Below are positions 6,159-9,469 of a stretch of DNA of 9,469 nucleotides, one piece after another. Origin of the DNA: an uncultured Lachnospiraceae bacterium. GTDB lineage: Bacteria; Bacillota_A; Clostridia; Lachnospirales; Lachnospiraceae. Location: positions 1 through 9,469 of the forward strand of contig CAJKKX010000056.1 in assembly GCA_905200565.1 (NCBI GenBank), given 5' to 3'. A program made the translations under genes and the position numbers. The notes below the pieces were generated by a model, which saw only the letters and a list, made by a program, of their open reading frames with translations, was not told the DNA's origin and made no database searches. How positions within the stretch are numbered: position 1 is the first letter of the stretch; every line of letters begins with the position of its first letter.

Positions 6159-6857
6159 CTACACCCGCATCATCCGGTATCCGATTCCAATGTGCGTCTG
6201 TATGTATTGCGGGGAACCCGGTTCCTGTTCCAGCTTTTTCCTTAGCGTTGCCATAAAGACACGCAGGGAAGCCACATGATTGTCCCAGTTGCTGCCCCAT
6301 ATCTTTTGTGTAATATACGTATGTGTCAGCACTCTTCCTACATTTTGAGCCAGCAGGCACAAAATTTTGTATTCTATCGGCGTCAGATGTAATTCCTTTT
6401 CCCCCAGATATGCGCATCCCGCCACATAATCCACTTTCAGATTACCATTTACAAAGACGGAAGAACTGCTTAACGTCCCCGCCGATATCATCGCCAGACG
6501 CCGCTGCATCACACGAAGCCTCGCCAGCAATTCCTCTACGGAAAATGGTTTCGTCAGATAATCGTCCGCTCCCTGATCCAGCGCCTCAATCTTATCTGTG
6601 TCCTCACTTCGCGCACTGATCACAATAATCGGTATGTTTGACCAGCTTCGAATCTGCTTTATGATCTCGATTCCATCCATATCAGGCAGTCCCAGATCCA
6701 AAAGAATAATATCCGGATTATGGGATGCTGCTTCCATAAGCGCGCTTTCCCCATTTGCGGCAACCAGGTATTTATAATCCCTCGTTTTTAAAGTCGTGGT
6801 AATCAGATTCCGAATGGGAGCGTCATCCTCCACGACCAGTATCAATGCTTTATTCAT
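6159..6857 (-). CDS. kdpE: KdpE-like OmpR-family response regulator
   Basis: This is a cytoplasmic transcription factor that would receive phosphate from the adjacent KdpD-like kinase. The 232 residues comprise a receiver domain (about 4-115) and an OmpR-type winged helix (about 130-230). The acidic pocket is D11/D12, the phosphorylation site is D54 in ILLDLGLPDMDG, and the conserved lysine is K103 in LTKPF. LHLTPIEYKILCLLAQNVGRVLTH and RVFMATLRKKLE mark the DNA-binding domain of the KdpE group. The ATG at 6857 is preferred: GAGGTG (6870-6865) is 7 nt upstream, and a TTG at 6860 lies directly before it. The start overlaps the kdpD stop by 8 bp, typical of translational coupling. No kdpFABC genes are in the window. 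The nearest candidate targets are the Ktr genes of the same operon. Confidence 0.94.
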   Translation of the reverse strand: MNKALILVVEDDAPIRNLITTTLKTRDYKYLVAANGESALMEAASHNPDIILLDLGLPDMDGIEIIKQIRSWSNIPIIVISARSEDTDKIEALDQGADDYLTKPFSVEELLARLRVMQRRLAMISAGTLSSSSVFVNGNLKVDYVAGCAYLGEKELHLTPIEYKILCLLAQNVGRVLTHTYITQKIWGSNWDNHVASLRVFMATLRKKLEQEPGSPQYIQTHIGIGYRMMRV

Positions 6858-8400
6858 CAAGATTCACCTCTCCCACGGGCAGTGTAAACGTAAACGTGCA
6901 GCCATGCGGCGCATAATCCTTTAACGTAAGCTCCCCGCCATGAACTTCTACAATCGCTTTGCAAAGCGGCAGGCCAAGCCCTAAGCTCCTCCTGCTGTCT
7001 ATAATCTTACGATCCCCGGTGAAAAACATTTCAAAAACCCGTGGTTTCACATCATCCGGAATACCAGGACCATTGTCCGAAATACTGACAACGACCTTCC
7101 CCGCTTCTTTTCCCGCGCAGATTTTAATTTTTGAACCGGCCGGCGTATACTTTATTGCGTTATCCACAAGGTTGATAATCACCTGAAAGATCAATTTTGC
7201 ATCCATATCGGCCAGCAATAATTCATCCTGATATTCTACTGAAATCTCATGTTCCACGCTTTTCCGGTTTACATGCCGCAGAGCCTCTTCAATCACTTCG
7301 TCCATAAGCTCTGTCGTTTTATGGAAATTCAGTCTGCCCTCCTCGATTCTCGTCACAGAAAGCAGATTTTCCACCAGGCTGATTAACCATTGTGCATCAT
7401 CATAAATATCCGAAAACATCTGCATTTTTGTCTCTTCATCCAGTTTTTTGTAATTAGAAAGCAGATTGCTGGCATTCCCGGATATGGAGGTAAGCGGCGT
7501 ACGCAGGTCATGGGAGATTGCCCGGAGCAGATTTGCCCGTAACTGTTCCTTTTGTGCAAGCATGGCGGCTTCTTCTTTTTCCTTCGCATTGCGAATGTTT
7601 TCGATGGCCAGCGCGCATTCGCCAAGTATGGCCAGAACCACGCTGTTTTCAAACTGCTCCAGAGACTGGCTTCCCATATGAATCCCCATGACTCCGTATG
7701 CCTTCTGGTTGCTGCAAAGGGCAAAATATAAATTCTCCGCTTCAGGAAAATGATCCCTGGTGGCTCCTGCGCACTCCCTGTTTTGGAACACCCATTCGAC
7801 CGCCTCCCGTTCCCTCCCGGACAGCAGATTCTCCACCGGTTTTTCATCCTCCCCATGAAACAGGCAGGCTTTGCATAACCTTCCGTCCCTTTCGGGATAT
7901 GCGATAATATCCCGGTTCAGCAGCTTCATAAGCTGGCTGGCCGTAATGTTTATCATATCGTTTTCGTCCTCTGCTTTTTGCAAAAGACGGTTGGTATCAA
8001 ATAAAATCTGCGTCCGGAAAGCCGCCTGTGCCGACTGTTTCGCATGGCTTTTCAGCTTATTCGCCAGCGTCCCCGTAATGAGGGCGGCGGTCAGCATGAT
8101 TGCGAACGTAAACGGATAGCCGTGTTCATAAGCATGAAAGGTCAGTCTTGGCTCCGTAAAGAAAAAGTTAAACAGCAGAACACTCGCCAGCGAGCTGAGC
8201 ACGCTGCAAAAATGCCTTTTTGTAAAAAGCGACGTCAGAAGAACCCCCAGAATGTAAACCGTTATGATATTGGCTTCTGTAAAGCCCAGGCTCCAAAATA
8301 ATGTTCCAATACATGTCGCTCCCACAAGGACAAACAGCGTAACCAGTAAATCTCTTCCGGATGGCTTCATATGATGCGAAAATCTCTTTTTTAATTCCAT
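6850..8400 (-). CDS. kdpD: KdpD-like sensor histidine kinase lacking the N-terminal KdpD/Usp domains
   Basis: This is a membrane sensor kinase of 516 residues. Four helices (about 17-37, 46-59, 65-81 and 96-113) match the KdpD transmembrane domain (DUF4118). A GAF-like region (about 135-270) and a HisKA domain follow, with phospho-acceptor H297 in AISHDLRTPLTS. The ATPase domain has NLVDNAIKYTP (N414), SDNGPGIPDD and GLGLPLC. E. coli KdpD is about 890 residues because of an N-terminal cytoplasmic KdpD plus Usp region of about 400 residues, which is absent here. The frame is open up to 8574, overlapping the upstream small gene. I chose the ATG at 8400 because the KdpD-like similarity begins just after it, but its ribosome binding site (AGGTAG) is weak. 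Starts at 8496 (ATG) or 8442 (TTG) are possible. It probably senses potassium or envelope state and acts on KdpE. Confidence 0.9.
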   Translation of the reverse strand: MELKKRFSHHMKPSGRDLLVTLFVLVGATCIGTLFWSLGFTEANIITVYILGVLLTSLFTKRHFCSVLSSLASVLLFNFFFTEPRLTFHAYEHGYPFTFAIMLTAALITGTLANKLKSHAKQSAQAAFRTQILFDTNRLLQKAEDENDMINITASQLMKLLNRDIIAYPERDGRLCKACLFHGEDEKPVENLLSGREREAVEWVFQNRECAGATRDHFPEAENLYFALCSNQKAYGVMGIHMGSQSLEQFENSVVLAILGECALAIENIRNAKEKEEAAMLAQKEQLRANLLRAISHDLRTPLTSISGNASNLLSNYKKLDEETKMQMFSDIYDDAQWLISLVENLLSVTRIEEGRLNFHKTTELMDEVIEEALRHVNRKSVEHEISVEYQDELLLADMDAKLIFQVIINLVDNAIKYTPAGSKIKICAGKEAGKVVVSISDNGPGIPDDVKPRVFEMFFTGDRKIIDSRRSLGLGLPLCKAIVEVHGGELTLKDYAPHGCTFTFTLPVGEVNLDE

Positions 8401-8470
8401 CTCTGCCACTACCTGTACTTTTTTCTGTCTATCGTACCACAATTTCCGGAAAGAAACCACCTGATTCTTT

Positions 8471-8725
8471 TCACAGACCTTCCTTCCCGCTGCCATAAAC
8501 AAGAATCCTGACATTTTCATGGCTTTCTGAAAAATCACGAATCTCCTTTGCAATCTCTTGTTCTGACATTTCACCGGTAAGCATAATCAAAGAAGGCTCC
8601 TGGACTTCCTTTTCTTTCTGTATGCTGCCATAATTCTCCTCCAGGAAAGCGTCCATGCGTTTCATAATATAAAATCCGAAAAGAAATATGGCAAATACGG
8701 CCAGGATTAAAAGAACCTCTCTCAT
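8471..8725 (-). CDS. Small single-helix membrane protein of the Ktr-KdpDE operon, unknown function
   Basis: The 84-residue product matches no family I can name. An N-terminal hydrophobic helix (about 4-21, LLILAVFAIFLFGFYIM) is followed by a charged linker with MDAFLEENYG. The soluble tail (about 45-84, SLIMLTGEMSEQEIAKEI, then HENVRILVYGSG) has the strand-helix-strand pattern of a small Rossmann-like piece. The start is well supported: AAGGAGGTGA lies just upstream of the ATG at 8725. A TTG at 8728 directly before it could also serve. It sits 26 bp after ktrA and before kdpD, all in one direction. Position suggests a role with the potassium transporter or with the sensor, perhaps linking the two, but this is inference. 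It is not a remnant of the missing KdpD N-terminus by any motif I can see. Confidence 0.75.
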   Translation of the reverse strand: MREVLLILAVFAIFLFGFYIMKRMDAFLEENYGSIQKEKEVQEPSLIMLTGEMSEQEIAKEIRDFSESHENVRILVYGSGKEGL

Positions 8726-8751
8726 CAAAGCTCACCTCCTTCGATTCTTCT

Positions 8752-9399
8752 TTAAATGTGAAAACACTTTTGAAGATCTTTGTATTCTCCGAGTACCAGC
8801 ATGGTATTGTCCCTGGTCAGCCTGGTATCCGAGGTAATGGACATATTCATCTTTTCCTCTTTTTTCACGGCCATGATATTGATGTTATATTTTTTCCGAA
8901 TATCAATTTCCCCGATGCTCATGCCCACCCAGGCATTCGGTACGGAAACCTCAAAAATCGCATGTGTTTCGTCCAGCTCTATATAATCCAGAATGTGATT
9001 TGACGCATAACGTATCGCCGCCCATTTCGCAAGCTGTTTTTCCGGATACAGAATTTTATCCGCACCATTGCGCAGCAAAAATTTTTCATGAATATCGCTG
9101 CCGGCCCTTGCCACGACCAGAGCCGCGCCCGCTTCTTTCAGATTGGAAGTCGTTTCCAGGGAATTCTGAAAATCATCTCCGATTGCCACGATGCAGACGT
9201 CAAAATTTTTTACTCCCAGAGAAACCAGAAATTCCATGTTTGTACTGTCCCCGATCTGGGCATTTGTCACATAAGGCAGGATTTCATTGACCCTCTCCTC
9301 GTTCTGATCGACAGCCATGACCTGATGCCCCAGCTGAGAAAGCTGTACTGCGATATGCCGTCCGAAGCGGCCTGTGCCAATCAATAGAATGTTTTTCAT
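8752..9399 (-). CDS. ktrA: Potassium uptake regulatory subunit KtrA (TrkA/RCK family)
   Basis: This is the cytoplasmic gating subunit of a Ktr/Trk potassium channel. Rings of it bind nucleotides and control the membrane subunit KtrB/TrkH. The 215 residues are the usual KtrA length. The N-terminal RCK domain has the Rossmann motif GTGRFG (8-13) and an acidic residue at the end of strand 2 (D31 in VMAVDQNEE), then GDST and DVCIVAIGDD. A TrkA_C domain occupies about 135-212. In other Firmicutes this domain type can bind cyclic di-AMP, but that is not shown here. The ATG at 9399 is chosen: AAGGAG (9414-9409) is 9 nt upstream and the Rossmann fold starts immediately after. The TTG at 9420 would start inside the upstream gene. 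The gene follows the last codons of a KtrB/TrkH gene by 13 bp. Confidence 0.93.
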   Translation of the reverse strand: MKNILLIGTGRFGRHIAVQLSQLGHQVMAVDQNEERVNEILPYVTNAQIGDSTNMEFLVSLGVKNFDVCIVAIGDDFQNSLETTSNLKEAGAALVVARAGSDIHEKFLLRNGADKILYPEKQLAKWAAIRYASNHILDYIELDETHAIFEVSVPNAWVGMSIGEIDIRKKYNINIMAVKKEEKMNMSITSDTRLTRDNTMLVLGEYKDLQKCFHI

Positions 9400-9412
9400 G
9401 TGAAAAAGCTCC

Positions 9413-9469
9413 TTATCCAATCATTATTTTTTCCTGCGGCAGCCTTGCATTCCCCACTTTTTTGCTGGA
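9413..9469 (-). CDS. C-terminal end of KtrB/TrkH potassium channel subunit (partial)
   Basis: On the minus strand the frame from the window edge reads 18 residues, ending RLPQEKIMIG and a TAA at 9415-9413. The PxEKIMIG-stop ending resembles the C-termini of KtrB/TrkH membrane subunits as I know them. The stop codon runs into the ribosome binding site of ktrA (TAAGGAG). The position directly before an RCK subunit gene is the normal place for ktrB. Only the tail is present, so the assignment rests on this ending and on context. Confidence 0.65.
   Translation of the reverse strand, partial: SSKKVGNARLPQEKIMIG

Noticed and set aside
5650..6417. Long 255-codon minus frame extending tadA upstream into kdpE
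   Set aside because: The extra N-terminal residues are kdpE read in another frame. A well-spaced AAGGAG sits before the ATG at 6120, and TadA similarity starts there.
8431..8459. Possible internal promoter for kdpD (minus strand TGG followed by TACGAT)
   Set aside because: The extended -10 is plausible, but the sequence 17 nt upstream (TGGTTT) is a poor -35 box. It is too weak to list as a feature.

Overview
The window reads as a chromosomal segment of a low-to-mid GC Gram-positive anaerobe. A Clostridia/Lachnospiraceae-type gut bacterium is my best guess. The reasons are a long Gram-positive SRP RNA of about 264 nt, AGGAGG-type ribosome binding sites, consensus sigma-A promoters, a secreted GH20 hexosaminidase with a BspA-like leucine-rich C-terminus, and a Ktr/KdpDE potassium operon. 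No insertion sequence, CRISPR array, tRNA or phage gene is visible. The organism assignment is inference.

Left part (1-2753): the 3' end of a stand-alone homocysteine S-methyltransferase gene (+) meets a long secreted GH20 glycosidase gene (-) tail to tail. The two stop codons lie within the same six bases, and a 13-bp hairpin terminator sits inside the last codons of the GH20 reading frame. The GH20 gene has a clear promoter (TTGATT, 17 nt, TGC, TAAAAT) directly behind the SRP RNA terminator.

Middle (2761-5642): the signal recognition particle RNA gene ffs (-) has its own consensus promoter, a 5' leader hairpin and a strong terminator. Divergent from it is a MATE efflux pump gene (+). Its leader begins with a conserved-looking hairpin, then an alternative pairing, then an intrinsic terminator. 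This layout fits a transcriptional ON riboswitch, most likely the guanidine-IV (mepA motif) class. Convergent with the pump is a MerR-type regulator (-) that carries two predicted membrane helices at its C-terminus. Its own promoter has the 19-bp spacer and central dyad expected for MerR control.

Right part (5650-9469, all on -): in transcription order, the last 18 codons of a KtrB/TrkH potassium channel subunit, then ktrA (RCK/NAD-binding subunit), an 84-residue unrecognised one-helix membrane protein, a short KdpD-like sensor kinase lacking the classical cytoplasmic N-terminal domain, kdpE, and tadA (tRNA adenosine deaminase). Tight spacing and overlaps suggest one operon, in which a Ktr-type transporter is paired with a Kdp-type sensor system. 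tadA lies on the same strand as ffs, as in the tadA-scr(ffs)-dnaX order known from Bacillus, but here the merR/MATE pair sits between them and the GH20 gene takes the place of dnaX.
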